This document shows positions 32,670-41,288 of a stretch of DNA of 44,330 nucleotides, piece by piece. Origin of the DNA: an uncultured bacterium (GTDB lineage Bacteria; Bacillota_I; Bacilli_A; RFN20; CAG-826); the NCBI GenBank assembly GCA_949297055.1, contig CASFRI010000008.1:1-44330 (forward strand), read 5' to 3'. The notes beneath the pieces are model-generated. The model saw nothing but the letters and a program-made list of their open reading frames with translations, had not been told where the DNA came from and ran no database searches. Positions within the stretch are counted from its first letter, which is position 1. Every line of letters begins with the position of its first letter. The position numbers were made by a program, and so were the translations under genes.

Positions 32670-33272
32670 ATGGATGAACATTTATCTACCATCACTGCGT
32701 TAATTAATGCTTTAAAATCTTTTCCCGGTATCGGCACGCGTCAAGCCACACGTATGGCTTACGATATTTTGAAGATGGATGATGAACAAGTAGATAATAT
32801 TGTTAAATCAATTACCGAAACGAAAGAGAAAGTACATACTTGCCCTCGCTGTGGCTTATACACTGATAAAGAAATTTGTGACATTTGCGAAGATGAAAAT
32901 CGTGACCATGGTCAATTACTTATCATCTCTTATCCAAAAGATGCTTTATCTTTTGAAAAAAATCATACGTTCAATGGCATTTACTTCGTTTTAAATGGCT
33001 TACTTTCCGCAAGTCAAGGAAGAAGCGTCGAAGATTTACATCTTGATAAATTAATTGAACGAATTCACGAAGAAGGCGTAGAAGAAGTTATCATCGCTAC
33101 AGATCCGACAATCGAGGGTGAAACAACTGCTTTATATATCGCTAATGCATTAAGTAAGGAAAATGTAAAAATCACTCGTTTAGCTTATGGCTTACCAATA
33201 GGAGCGTCTTTAGATTACGCTGATTCACTAACTTTAGAACGAGCGTTAAAAGGTCGTACCAAAATCGAATGA
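32670..33272 (+). CDS. recR: Recombination mediator RecR
   Basis: 200 aa. Works with RecF/RecO in loading RecA at gaps. Helix-hairpin-helix FPGIGTRQATRMA, zinc finger CPRCGLYTDKEICDIC, and the Toprim domain (LLIISYPKDAL, VIIATDPTIEGETTALYI). It starts 3 nt after the ybaB stop with no SD, suggesting coupling. Confidence 0.97.
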   Translation: MDEHLSTITALINALKSFPGIGTRQATRMAYDILKMDDEQVDNIVKSITETKEKVHTCPRCGLYTDKEICDICEDENRDHGQLLIISYPKDALSFEKNHTFNGIYFVLNGLLSASQGRSVEDLHLDKLIERIHEEGVEEVIIATDPTIEGETTALYIANALSKENVKITRLAYGLPIGASLDYADSLTLERALKGRTKIE

Positions 33273-33285
33273 GAGGAGAATAGTT

Positions 33286-33912
33286 ATGTTCATCACTTTT
33301 GAAGGCCCAGAAGGAAGTGGCAAGACTAGTGTCATCCACCGCTTATATGAAACTTTACTAAGTTTAGGTTACGATGTCATTTTGACAAGGGAACCAGGTG
33401 GAACCCCTATTGCAGAAGAAATTCGAAATGTTATTTTAGATAAGAAAAATGTCAATCTTGATCCACGAGCGGAAGCTTTACTTTATGCAGCAAGTAGAAG
33501 ACAACATCTCGTCGAAAAAGTTTGGCCCGCTATCAAAGAAGGAAAAATTGTCATTTGTGATCGCTTTTTAGATTCTTCATTAGCCTATCAAGGTGGAGCA
33601 AGAAATTTAGGAATTGATAACATTTTAAATGTGAATTTGTTCGCTACCGAAGGTTTTTATCCTGATTTAACCATTCTATTAGATATCGATCCAAAGTTAG
33701 GTTTAGAAAGAATTGCGCACAATAAAAACCGTGAAGTTAATCGTCTCGATTTAGAAAAATTAGATTTTCATAACTTAGTGAGAAAAACATTTTTAGATTT
33801 ATCTAAGAAATACGAAAATAGATATTATATTGTCGATGCTTCCAAAGATTTAAATACTGTTTCAGAAGAAGTAAATCGCGTCGTCATCGCTAGATTAGAT
33901 TTGAAGAAGTGA
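33286..33912 (+). CDS. tmk: Thymidylate kinase
   Basis: 208 aa. Phosphorylates dTMP to dTDP. P-loop FEGPEGSGKTS, LTREPGGTPIAEEIR and DRFLDSSLAYQG are all present. SD GAGGAG lies 7 nt before the ATG. Complements NrdD in dNTP supply. Confidence 0.97.
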   Translation: MFITFEGPEGSGKTSVIHRLYETLLSLGYDVILTREPGGTPIAEEIRNVILDKKNVNLDPRAEALLYAASRRQHLVEKVWPAIKEGKIVICDRFLDSSLAYQGGARNLGIDNILNVNLFATEGFYPDLTILLDIDPKLGLERIAHNKNREVNRLDLEKLDFHNLVRKTFLDLSKKYENRYYIVDASKDLNTVSEEVNRVVIARLDLKK

Positions 33913-34898
33913 ACACTGAATTATATTTAAGAAATTATCAACCCTATATTTATAAAACTTTATCTCATGCTCTTTCAAGTCGTGCATTATCGCACGCCTA
34001 TCTATTAAGTGGCGAAGCAGGTATTCCTTTACTTCCGGTCGCAAAGTTTTTTGCTAAATCGATAATTTGTGATAATCCTTCTCCTTTTGCTTGCGAAAAG
34101 TGTTGGACGTGTTTACGCGTAGACGAAGGTAATTATCAAGATTTAATCATTTTAGATGGGGCAAATAAAAGCGTTAAAAAAGAAGATGTTTCTCGTATTG
34201 TAAATTCTTTTTCTTACACCGCCAAAGAAAGTAAAGGAGCCTTAATTTACGTCGTCCATCTTGTCGAAAATATGACTGTTGAAGCCATTAACGCTCTTCT
34301 TCGTTTTTTAGAAGAACCGGTCGATAATGTTTATGCTATTCTAACAACTGAAAATGAAGAAAGAGTTTTACCCACTATTATTTCTAGAACGCAAGTTTTG
34401 CGCTTCAAATTAATTGAAGGAAGAAAAGTAATTGAAGACGCAATGCACGAAGGGATAAGTGAAGAAGACGCCCAACTACTTTCATATTTTTATAACGACG
34501 CGAATGAGATTAATGCCTTCAAAGAGACTGACCGTTACGATTTATTAAAATCACTATTCAAACAATATTTAAAAGAAATGATAAGAGGAAGGGGCGAAGC
34601 TGTCTATTTTGCTCAAACCAGTTTAACGACGAACATTAAAAATAAAGAAGATGTAAGATTTTTCTTAGATTTAATGATCGAATTTTTTCATAATCTTAAC
34701 GAAGCTAAATTTTCTAATTCTTACGTTCTTTCCTCTTTTAAGAGTATAATAGATGCATTAAATGATAAATTAGACCACATAAGTGAGTCTTTATTACTCT
34801 TATTCGAACTAAGGAAAAACGTCGAACTAAATGTCAACGTTCCCCTCCTTTTCGATAAGATGACTTACGAGATAACGAAAGGTATGAAAAAAGTATGA
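33909..34898 (+). CDS. holB: DNA polymerase III subunit delta'
   Basis: 329 aa, GTG start overlapping the tmk stop by 4 nt (GTGA). Clamp-loader AAA+ protein without a working P-loop (SGEAGIP), as is normal for delta'. Zinc-like cysteines appear in CDNPSPFACEKCWTC; INALLRFLEEP and SRTQVLRFK are the sensor/arginine regions. Confidence 0.93.
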   Translation: MNTELYLRNYQPYIYKTLSHALSSRALSHAYLLSGEAGIPLLPVAKFFAKSIICDNPSPFACEKCWTCLRVDEGNYQDLIILDGANKSVKKEDVSRIVNSFSYTAKESKGALIYVVHLVENMTVEAINALLRFLEEPVDNVYAILTTENEERVLPTIISRTQVLRFKLIEGRKVIEDAMHEGISEEDAQLLSYFYNDANEINAFKETDRYDLLKSLFKQYLKEMIRGRGEAVYFAQTSLTTNIKNKEDVRFFLDLMIEFFHNLNEAKFSNSYVLSSFKSIIDALNDKLDHISESLLLLFELRKNVELNVNVPLLFDKMTYEITKGMKKV

Positions 34899-35737
34899 GT
34901 GATGAATTAAATCAAGAAAAATATCATGTCCTCGTCCATTTTGATCGTAGCGATCGTTCTTATTATTTTCTTACGAATGACACCTCTTTAAAAATTGGTG
35001 ATGCAGTCATATGCGAAACGATAAGAGGCATTGAACTTGGTAAAATATCTTCTTCTTTAGTGAAAGATGAGGACGAAAATAGTGAATTAAATTACATTTT
35101 AAGAAAAGCTATTGAATTAGATATCGAGCGTTACGAAGAAAATATTAAAGACGCTGAAGAAGCATATAAAATTGCTTTAAAAGAAGTTCATAAACTTAAT
35201 CTTGCTATGCGCGTGACTGGAGCTGAATACACATTAGATAGAACGAAATTACAATTTGATTTTTCCGCGGACGAAAGAATTGATTTTCGTGAACTTGCGC
35301 GTCGTTTAGCTTCTATTTTTCATACGCGTATCGAATTAAGACAAATCGGTCCACGTGATAGGGCTCGCTTCATAGGCGGTCTTGGTATCTGCGGTTTAAG
35401 ATTATGTTGTTCTTTATTCTTAAATGAATTTGATGGAATTTCCATCAATAGAGCTAAAAATCAAATGCTAGCCTTAAATATTCCAAAGCTTAGTGGTCAA
35501 TGTGGTAAACTTATTTGCTGTTTAAAATATGAAGATGACCAATATAGCGAGATGAAAAAACTTTTCCCTCGCGTTGGTGAAAAAGTAAAAATTGAAGATA
35601 GCCTTTTTAGTGTTACAGGTATCAACATTCTTTCCTATAGCGTTAAACTTGAAAGCGAAGATGGCGTTAAGATTTTAAGTCTTGATGAATTTAAAGAACT
35701 TAAAAGTAAGGTAAAAAATAATGAGACGAGGTCTTAA
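34895..35737 (+). CDS. yaaT: PSP1-domain protein YaaT (RicT)
   Basis: 280 aa. Conserved Bacillota protein. In B. subtilis RicT acts with YlbF and YmcA on RNase Y-dependent RNA processing, sporulation and competence, with Fe-S clusters in the complex. The cysteine-rich core CGLRLCCSLF...SGQCGKLICCLKYE is present. The ATG overlaps the holB stop by 4 nt. Confidence 0.94.
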   Translation: MSDELNQEKYHVLVHFDRSDRSYYFLTNDTSLKIGDAVICETIRGIELGKISSSLVKDEDENSELNYILRKAIELDIERYEENIKDAEEAYKIALKEVHKLNLAMRVTGAEYTLDRTKLQFDFSADERIDFRELARRLASIFHTRIELRQIGPRDRARFIGGLGICGLRLCCSLFLNEFDGISINRAKNQMLALNIPKLSGQCGKLICCLKYEDDQYSEMKKLFPRVGEKVKIEDSLFSVTGINILSYSVKLESEDGVKILSLDEFKELKSKVKNNETRS

Positions 35738-36578
35738 TTATGCTAAAAATAATGAACGACTTTATATCGTCGCGACACCAATTGGTAATTTAAACGAGCT
35801 TTCGCCACGCGCTTTAGAAGTTTTAAATGAAGTCGATATGATTGCCTGTGAAGATACGCGCGTCACGGGTGTTTTGCTTAAACACTTTAATATTAAAAAA
35901 GAGTTATTATCATTACATGAACATAATGAAAAAATGATGTCTATACGTATCATTCATCTTATTAAAGATGAAAATAAAAAGATAGCTTACGTTTCTGATC
36001 AAGGTTTCCCAGGCATTTCTGATCCTGGTTCCTTACTTATCAAAGAAGTTTTAAAACAAGAAATAGATGTCATACCTATCTCTGGCCCATGTGCTTTAAT
36101 AAACGCTCTTGTGGGTTCTGGCTTAGATACATCACACTTCTACTTTCATGGTTTTTTAAGTGCTAAAAATAAAGTGAGAAGAGAAGAACTTTTAACGCTT
36201 AAAAGAAAAGAAGAAACACTCATTTTTTATGAAGCCCCACATCGCTTAAAAGAGACGATTGCTGAAATGCTAGATGTCTTAGGAAATAGAAGAGTTTGCC
36301 TCGCTAGGGAATTAAGTAAAATTCACGAAGAATTTATTCGCGGAAATTTAGAAGAAATGCACCTATTATTGCAAGAAGAAAATTTAAAAGGTGAATTTGT
36401 GATCGTTCTAGAAGGTGCGAATAATGAATCCTCTATCATTCATAGCGATGAAGATATCTTACGTTACGTCAATTCTTTAGTGGACGTAGGAATGTCAACA
36501 AAAGACGCTATTGAAAAGGCTAGCGAATATTTAAAAATTAAGAAAAATTACATTTATAAGTTATATCATCAAGGCTAA
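35721..36578 (+). CDS. rsmI: 16S rRNA (cytidine-1402-2'-O)-methyltransferase
   Basis: 285 aa. 2'-O-methylates C1402 in the decoding centre. Tetrapyrrole-methylase fold: LYIVATPIGNLNELSPRALEVL, ACEDTRVTG, VSDQGFPGISDPG, FYEAPHRLKETI. The ATG at 35721 lies inside the end of yaaT (17-nt overlap) with AAGGT 8 nt upstream. Last gene of the operon. Confidence 0.95.
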   Translation: MRRGLNYAKNNERLYIVATPIGNLNELSPRALEVLNEVDMIACEDTRVTGVLLKHFNIKKELLSLHEHNEKMMSIRIIHLIKDENKKIAYVSDQGFPGISDPGSLLIKEVLKQEIDVIPISGPCALINALVGSGLDTSHFYFHGFLSAKNKVRREELLTLKRKEETLIFYEAPHRLKETIAEMLDVLGNRRVCLARELSKIHEEFIRGNLEEMHLLLQEENLKGEFVIVLEGANNESSIIHSDEDILRYVNSLVDVGMSTKDAIEKASEYLKIKKNYIYKLYHQG

Positions 36579-36600
36579 ATAATTGGATTTAGCCGTTATT
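36573..36600 (+). terminator. Terminator hairpin between rsmI and the P-II-like genes
   Basis: GGCTAAAT (36573-36580) pairs perfectly with ATTTAGCC (36587-36594), with loop AATTGG, then GTTATTTTCT. The stem contains the stop codons of both converging genes (rsmI TAA, P-II-like TAA). The T-tract is imperfect. Confidence 0.55.
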
Positions 36601-36915
36601 TTCTCTATTAATATGAAAACCCATCGCATCGCTTACAGGCACGCTGAAAGCGATACCGTGTCCAGCAGTATCAAGCCCGCAATTGTCATTGAGGGCTTTT
36701 AAAATAGCGTCTCTTTTACTTCTTTCAGTAACGATTAAGACTAATTCTTTATCTTGTTGAACTGGCATATCTAAAACTTTTTCAATGCCTTTCCTACCTG
36801 TTCCTTTTGCAGTCAATATTGTTCCGCCTCCGGCACCTTGTTCTTTCGCTGCGTTCATGACGATATCTGAATAACCAGGGTTGACGATACATATAATTAA
36901 TTCTTTATTTTCCAT
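36589..36915 (-). CDS. P-II-like signalling protein (first of a pair)
   Basis: 108 aa. Ferredoxin-like P-II fold suggested by LIICIVNPGYSDIVMNAAKEQGAGGGTILTAKGTG (the GAGGGT-x2-x-GTG nucleotide-binding loop) and KELVLIVTERSKRDAILKAL. No T-loop tyrosine (GlnB Y51) is visible, so uridylylation is unlikely. Such P-II-like proteins often accompany DUF1538 membrane proteins, but none is present here. It overlaps the upstream gene by 11 nt; SD GGAG/AGGA precedes the ATG. Confidence 0.78.
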   Translation of the reverse strand: MENKELIICIVNPGYSDIVMNAAKEQGAGGGTILTAKGTGRKGIEKVLDMPVQQDKELVLIVTERSKRDAILKALNDNCGLDTAGHGIAFSVPVSDAMGFHINRENNG

Positions 36916-37315
36916 TGTCTTTTTCCTCTCCTAGTCCATACATAAAATACTTGTAAGCTTTAAAATTGATAATGCTACTTAAATCTACGCTGAAGGCGAC
37001 ACCTTTCGTACGTTTAGAAACGATAAATTGTTCTCTAGCGTAATAAAATAAATCATTGAGATTCCTCTTTGGCGCGATAGCGATGACGATATCTTTTTTT
37101 ACTTGGCTCAAGCCAAGCATTTGATACATTTCTTTGGTCGCCGTTCCTTTTGCAGATAAAGTAAGAACGTAATGACATAAATTTTCATTGATAAAGTTAT
37201 TCTTATAAATAGAAGCTAAACCATTATTGACGATGACGATAAATAACACTAGTTTTTTATCATCCTCGTCGTAGAGAACACTATTTCTTTTTTGATTATT
37301 ATTTCGTTCTAGCAT
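36905..37315 (-). CDS. Divergent P-II-like protein (second of a pair)
   Basis: 136 aa. A second, more divergent P-II-like chain: LVLFIVIVNNGLASIYKNNFINE, HYVLTLSAKGTATKEMYQMLGL, KKDIVIAIAPKRNLNDLFYYAREQF. The glycine-rich nucleotide loop of its neighbour is replaced (CHYVLTLSAKGTA), so ligand binding may be lost or changed. It has an N-terminal extension of about 20 polar residues. No SD; TATAAT lies 9 nt upstream of the ATG. Probably forms a hetero-oligomer with, or regulates, the overlapping P-II-like gene; inferred. Confidence 0.68.
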   Translation of the reverse strand: MLERNNNQKRNSVLYDEDDKKLVLFIVIVNNGLASIYKNNFINENLCHYVLTLSAKGTATKEMYQMLGLSQVKKDIVIAIAPKRNLNDLFYYAREQFIVSKRTKGVAFSVDLSSIINFKAYKYFMYGLGEEKDNGK

Positions 37316-37336
37316 AGTAATTTAATTATAAACCAT

Positions 37337-38260
37337 TTACTTTTTAAACATAGTTAAAAAAACATCCGGTATCTTCGATTTAAAATCGTAGACCTTTTCT
37401 GATAAAGGATGCTTAATCTTTAGTTCGTAGGCGTGTAAACCTAATCTTTTAATCGGGTTAGGAGGATTTCCATATTTATCATCACCAATGACAAAATGCC
37501 CTCTTGCTCCTAGTTGCACACGAATTTGATTTTTTCTTCCAGACATAATTTCTACATCCAGTAATGAATAATCTTCATTTTCTTTTAATACTTTATAATG
37601 CGTCGTAGCTTTTTTTGCTCCTCTAAGTCTTGCATTATCGACGTACATTAAATCTAGATTATTCTTATGAAGATAATCCACTAAAGTGTCTTCCTTCTTT
37701 TTCATCTTGCCAGTCACTATAGCGTAATATCCTCTTTTAATAACTAAATCATTCCATTTATCTTGAAAAGCTTTTGCAACATCTAACTTTTTAGCAAACA
37801 CTAACACTCCACTAGTGTTTTTATCTAAGCGATGGATGACATATGCCTTCGCATGCTTATCTTTTCTCATCAAATACTTCGAGACTTTTGCATAGCTTGT
37901 AGCAATTTTTTCTTTGTCGCTAGCGACAGATAATAAGCCAAAAGGTTTTTCGATAGCAATAAGATAATCATCTTCATAAATTTTATCGATATTATCTTTG
38001 ACTAATTCTTTGTTCACTGGTCTTTTTTTCAAAATAATTAATTCGTCATGAACATTAAGTAAATAATCAAATTGATGAATTGAAACACCATTTACTAACA
38101 CTTGGCCATATTTCAAATATGACTTTAAATTATTACGAGAGACCCCTTTCACATTATCGCGTAAATAATCTAAAAGTGGTGTCTTATGCGTGACGACATA
38201 AGATTTATAATCGTCTTGCTCTAATGTATGCTTGTTGAAACGATCTTTATTTTTATTCAT
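37337..38260 (-). CDS. RluA-family 23S rRNA/tRNA pseudouridine synthase
   Basis: 307 aa. An N-terminal S4 RNA-binding domain (LRDNVKGVSRNNLKSYLKYGQVLVNG region) is followed by the RluA catalytic domain: VIHRLDKNTSGVLVF with the catalytic aspartate, then SGRKNQIRVQLGARGHFVIGDDKYG. Resembles RluD/YlyB-type enzymes; the target uridines cannot be told. No clear SD. Confidence 0.93.
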   Translation of the reverse strand: MNKNKDRFNKHTLEQDDYKSYVVTHKTPLLDYLRDNVKGVSRNNLKSYLKYGQVLVNGVSIHQFDYLLNVHDELIILKKRPVNKELVKDNIDKIYEDDYLIAIEKPFGLLSVASDKEKIATSYAKVSKYLMRKDKHAKAYVIHRLDKNTSGVLVFAKKLDVAKAFQDKWNDLVIKRGYYAIVTGKMKKKEDTLVDYLHKNNLDLMYVDNARLRGAKKATTHYKVLKENEDYSLLDVEIMSGRKNQIRVQLGARGHFVIGDDKYGNPPNPIKRLGLHAYELKIKHPLSEKVYDFKSKIPDVFLTMFKK

Positions 38261-38369
38261 GCTTTATAAGTTTATCATAATTACTTAAAGACATCTTTCT
38301 TTTTAAAAGAATATTTAAAAATTTGTTAAAAAGTAATACACTTTTCATTACGAAAGAAGGTGAATGTTC

Positions 38370-41288
38370 GTGCGTATTGGTCTAGATATTGGTTCCACAA
38401 CAATTAAATGTGTCGTCTTAGACGACGATTTTAAAGTTATTTACAAGACTTACGAACGTCACTTCGCTCACATCAAAGAAAGCATTATCAATGCTTTAAA
38501 GAAAGTAAAAGAACAAAATATTATTCAAAATGAAGTTTACCTTGCTATGTCAGGCTCAGCTGGAATGGGCATTGCCAGCAATGCGGAAATTCCTTTCGTC
38601 CAAGAAGTTTATGCGACAAGAGTATGTGCAACGAAATACTTAAAAGATGCTTCATGCATCATCGAACTTGGTGGCGAAGATGCGAAGATATTATTTTTAG
38701 AAAATGGGCTAGAAGTAAGAATGAATGGCACTTGCGCTGGCGGCACAGGCGCGTTCATCGATCAAATGGCAACATTATTAAATATAAGCGTCGATGAATT
38801 GAACGTTCTTGCTTCGAAGCATGAAAAAATTTATAACATTGCATCTCGTTGTGGTGTCTTTGCTAAAACTGATGTCCAACCTCTTTTAAATCAAGGCGCT
38901 TCTAAAAGTGATGTCGCGGCTTCTATTTTAAAAGCTGTCGTCAATCAAACTATTGGAGGACTTACTCAAGGTAGAGAAATAAAAGGTAATGTCATTTATC
39001 TAGGCGGCCCTTTAACTTTCTTAGACCAACTACGCGCAAGTTTTGATGAATCCTTGTATTTAAAAGGTAATTTACCGGAAAATTCGTTATACTTCGTCGC
39101 TATTGGGGCAGCTCTTTGTAGTAATGTTTTACATTCATTAGATTATTTTATCGAACGTCTATCTAGTTATGAAACTGAAGGTAATTATCGTTACTATCCC
39201 CCTTTATTCAAAGATGAAAAAGAATTAAGCGAATTTAGAAATAGACACGCTCAAAATAAAGTAGAAATTAAATCATTAGATAATTATGATAAACCAGTTT
39301 ATCTAGGTATCGACTCTGGTTCCACCACTCTTAAATTTATCTTGATCGATGATGAATATAACGTTAGGTACGCTAAATATATGTCTAACGAGGGTAATCC
39401 TGTATCACTTATGAAAGATGCTTTAATTGAACTTTATGAAAAGTATCCTTACGTCAACATTAAAGGTGCAGCCTCGACTGGCTATGGTGAAGAATTGATG
39501 ATTAATGCTTTTAGTCTAGATGGTGGTCTAGTGGAAACTATGGCTCACTTCATTGCAGCAAAACATTTCATGCCTGACGTAAGTTTTGTCATCGATATCG
39601 GTGGCCAAGATATTAAATGCTTTAAAATCGATGATGGCGTCATCTCTGACATTTTCTTAAATGAGGCTTGCTCTAGTGGCTGCGGTTCATTTTTACAAAC
39701 TTTCGCCAGTGCCTTAGGCTATAAAATGGAAGATTTTGCTAAAATGGGCTTATTAGCCAAAAAGCCAGTTGACTTAGGTTCAAGATGCACAGTCTTCATG
39801 AATTCAAGTGTCAAGCAAGCTCAAAAAGATGGAGCAAGTATTGATAACATATCCGCAGGGTTATCAATTTCAGTTGTAAAGAATGCTTTATATAAAGTTA
39901 TTCGCGTCGCCGATAAGCATTCGCTTGGAAAGAAAGTTGTAGTCCAAGGCGGAACATTTTTAAATGAAGCTGTTTTAAGAGCTTTTGAAAAAGAATTAGA
40001 TTTAGAAGTCGTATGCCCTAATATCGCTGGTGTTATGGGTGCCTTTGGGGCGGCAATGCATGCGAAAAAATTACATCTTAACAATTCTTCAATTTTAAAA
40101 CTTGATGATTTAAAAAATTTCAAGCATCAAATTAGAACTTATACCTGTGGGCTTTGTAATAACAAATGTTCTCTTACTTTAAATACATTCCAAAATAATA
40201 AATCTTTCATCTCTGGTAATCGTTGTGAACGCCCTCTTGCTAAAAAAGTAACCGGCGATGAATATAATATTTATTCTTACGTTCAAAATATCTTATCAAG
40301 TTATCAACCAATCGAAGGAAAAAGAGATATTGATATTGCCATCCCGCTCGTATTAAATATGTATGAACTTTATCCTTTCTGGTTTGCTTTCTTTACAAGT
40401 TTAGGCATGAGAGTCCACCACTCTGGTTTTTCTAACGTTAAGGTATATTTAGAAGGACAAACAACTATTCCTAGCGATACAGCTTGCTTTCCAGCAAAAC
40501 TTGTACACGGTCACATTCACAAATTAGTGAAACAAGGTTACAAAATTATTTTTTATCCTTGTATGTCTTATAACATCGATGAACAAAAAGGCGATAATCA
40601 TTACAATTGTCCGATTGTCGCTTATTATCCTGAAACAATAAAAAATAACGTAGATGAAATACAAAATATTACATTTATTAAAGATTATATATCTTTAAAC
40701 GATGAAAAATTTTTCATTAAAAAAATGTATAACATGATTAATAAAAAAATCACAAAAGTATCAAAAAAAGAAATTAAAATAGCAACTAAAAATGCTTTTA
40801 TTGCTTATAAAGAACACCTTTCATCCATTAGAACTAGAGGGCAAGATATTATTAACCGGGCAAGAAAAAATCATAAGCCTATCATCGTTTTAGCAGGTCG
40901 CCCCTACCACGTTGATCCAGGAATTAATCACGGTATCGATAAATTAATTGTGGGGATGGACGTCGCTTGTTTAAACGAGGAATCAATTTCTCATCTTGTC
41001 GCTAAATTTAAGACTAACGTCATGAATCAATGGACGTATCATGCAAGACTTTATGCCGCGGCAAAATATATTGCTACATTCGATGATATGAATTTAATTC
41101 AACTTGTTTCTTTTGGTTGTGGTTTAGACGCTATTACAAGTGATGAAACGAGATTATTGCTCGAAAGTGAAGGAAAAAATTATACCCAGATTAAAATTGA
41201 TGAAATTACAAATCTTGGGGTAGTAAAAATTAGGCTTAGATCACTATTAGAAGCGTTGAAAGAAAGGAGTGAAAGAAATGAAAAATGA
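38370..41288 (+). CDS. 2-hydroxyacyl-CoA dehydratase-type activator with two tandem ASKHA domains (BcrA/BadF + DUF2229)
   Basis: 972 aa from GTG 38370, which is 9 nt after SD AGAAGG; an ATG two codons earlier is only 3 nt from it. Two ATPase domains follow one another (about 1-250 and 308-560), each starting with GxDxGSTTxK. Each has the paired cluster cysteines of HgdC: C122/C161 (CAGGTG, SRCGVF) and C434/C473 (CSSGCG, SRCTVF), both 39 residues apart. They could jointly hold one 4Fe-4S cluster within a chain. A cysteine segment (TCGLCNNKC) and a DUF2229 part complete the protein. Such ATP-driven reductases deliver very low-potential electrons; the substrate is unknown. The partner gene overlaps by 11 nt. 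Confidence 0.9.
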   Translation: MRIGLDIGSTTIKCVVLDDDFKVIYKTYERHFAHIKESIINALKKVKEQNIIQNEVYLAMSGSAGMGIASNAEIPFVQEVYATRVCATKYLKDASCIIELGGEDAKILFLENGLEVRMNGTCAGGTGAFIDQMATLLNISVDELNVLASKHEKIYNIASRCGVFAKTDVQPLLNQGASKSDVAASILKAVVNQTIGGLTQGREIKGNVIYLGGPLTFLDQLRASFDESLYLKGNLPENSLYFVAIGAALCSNVLHSLDYFIERLSSYETEGNYRYYPPLFKDEKELSEFRNRHAQNKVEIKSLDNYDKPVYLGIDSGSTTLKFILIDDEYNVRYAKYMSNEGNPVSLMKDALIELYEKYPYVNIKGAASTGYGEELMINAFSLDGGLVETMAHFIAAKHFMPDVSFVIDIGGQDIKCFKIDDGVISDIFLNEACSSGCGSFLQTFASALGYKMEDFAKMGLLAKKPVDLGSRCTVFMNSSVKQAQKDGASIDNISAGLSISVVKNALYKVIRVADKHSLGKKVVVQGGTFLNEAVLRAFEKELDLEVVCPNIAGVMGAFGAAMHAKKLHLNNSSILKLDDLKNFKHQIRTYTCGLCNNKCSLTLNTFQNNKSFISGNRCERPLAKKVTGDEYNIYSYVQNILSSYQPIEGKRDIDIAIPLVLNMYELYPFWFAFFTSLGMRVHHSGFSNVKVYLEGQTTIPSDTACFPAKLVHGHIHKLVKQGYKIIFYPCMSYNIDEQKGDNHYNCPIVAYYPETIKNNVDEIQNITFIKDYISLNDEKFFIKKMYNMINKKITKVSKKEIKIATKNAFIAYKEHLSSIRTRGQDIINRARKNHKPIIVLAGRPYHVDPGINHGIDKLIVGMDVACLNEESISHLVAKFKTNVMNQWTYHARLYAAAKYIATFDDMNLIQLVSFGCGLDAITSDETRLLLESEGKNYTQIKIDEITNLGVVKIRLRSLLEALKERSERNEK

